Assembly (NCBI RefSeq): GCF_013343215.1
Contig: NZ_CP039150.1
Span: 1-12,304, forward strand
Source: Acinetobacter sp. 10FS3-1
GTDB taxonomy: Bacteria; Pseudomonadota; Gammaproteobacteria; Pseudomonadales; Moraxellaceae
Reading direction: 5' to 3'
DNA: 12,304 bases
The first letter of the stretch is position 1, and the number at the start of each line of letters is the position of its first letter. Below are positions 12,252 to 12,304 of the stretch, in pieces. A program made the position numbers and the translations under genes. Below the pieces are notes generated by a model that did not search any database, had not been told where the DNA came from, and saw only the letters and a program-made list of their open reading frames with translations.

Positions 12252-12277
12252 GAGACTCTACATTTATGTAGAATCTC
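12252..12277. terminator. Hairpin after the SulP gene
   Basis: GAGACTCTACAT (12252-12263) and ATGTAGAATCTC (12266-12277) pair over 12 bases with one mismatch around TT, starting seven bases after the stop codon. It lacks a T-run and runs straight into pdif6. It may help end transcription together with the terminator at 41-79 across the presumed circle junction. Confidence 0.55.
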
Positions 12278-12280
12278 TAA

Positions 12281-12304
12281 AATTAACATAATACACCTTA
12301 TACG
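12281..12304 (-). other. pdif6: XerC/XerD recombination site cut by the window end
   Basis: The plus strand reads XerD-type arm AATTAACATAA (12281-12291), centre TACACC (12292-12297) and TTATACG (12298-12304), the first seven bases of a XerC-type arm. The window begins AAAT, and joining end to start gives TTATACGAAAT, a full XerC arm. The site therefore continues to position 4 on a circular molecule. Orientation and centre match pdif4. Confidence 0.88.

Overview
The window reads as a complete small circular plasmid from Acinetobacter or a close relative. The support is an iteron-regulated Rep_3 initiator followed by a helix-turn-helix replication-associated protein, an RSF1010-like MOBQ relaxase, low G+C, and six XerC/XerD recombination (pdif) sites dividing the accessory DNA into modules. 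The last pdif site is cut by the window end, and its missing bases are the first bases of the window (12281-12304 joined to 1-4). This strongly suggests that positions 12304 and 1 are adjacent in a 12,304-bp circle.

Backbone (about 12281 through 1 to 5264). A terminator lies at 41-79. The minus strand carries a DNA-binding protein gene (150-686) preceded by a perfect 27-bp palindrome (721-747), the initiator gene repB (765-1694), an operator-like inverted repeat and four 22-bp iterons (1761-1848). A gene-free stretch of short GC-containing repeats (1849-2380) follows. The mobilization region has a coiled-coil accessory gene (2381-3136, minus), an intergenic oriT candidate with two long perfect hairpins (3201-3303), a divergent relaxase gene (3358-4641) and a small unknown gene (4625-4858, minus). 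A gene-poor, AT-rich stretch with a degenerate 66-bp tandem repeat leads to the first pdif site.

Modules. pdif1-pdif2 (5264-5801) holds one membrane-anchored bacterial PH-domain gene and its terminator. pdif2-pdif3 (5774-6548) holds a 44-residue single-pass membrane protein gene and a strong minus-strand terminator with no recognisable gene in front of it, possibly a small RNA. pdif3-pdif4 (6521-8223) holds a divergent ArgP/LysG-type regulator and LysE/ArgO-type basic amino acid exporter with an LTTR box between them. pdif4-pdif5 (8196-8973) is a hicAB toxin-antitoxin cassette. pdif5-pdif6 (8946 to the junction) holds a fluoride module, in transcription order riboswitch, terminator, crcB and ppa on the minus strand, then a small unknown gene and a SulP anion transporter gene on the plus strand.

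How it works together. Host XerC/XerD could shuffle the modules. pdif1, pdif4 and pdif6 share the same 6-bp centre, GGTGTA. pdif4 and pdif6 are in direct orientation with 29 identical bases, which predicts excision of a 4,085-bp circle carrying hicAB, ppa-crcB and sulP. The cargo centres on ion and amino acid export plus addiction. The fluoride unit pairs a fluoride channel with an extra copy of a fluoride-sensitive enzyme under a fluoride-sensing RNA, and is the most interesting functional system here.
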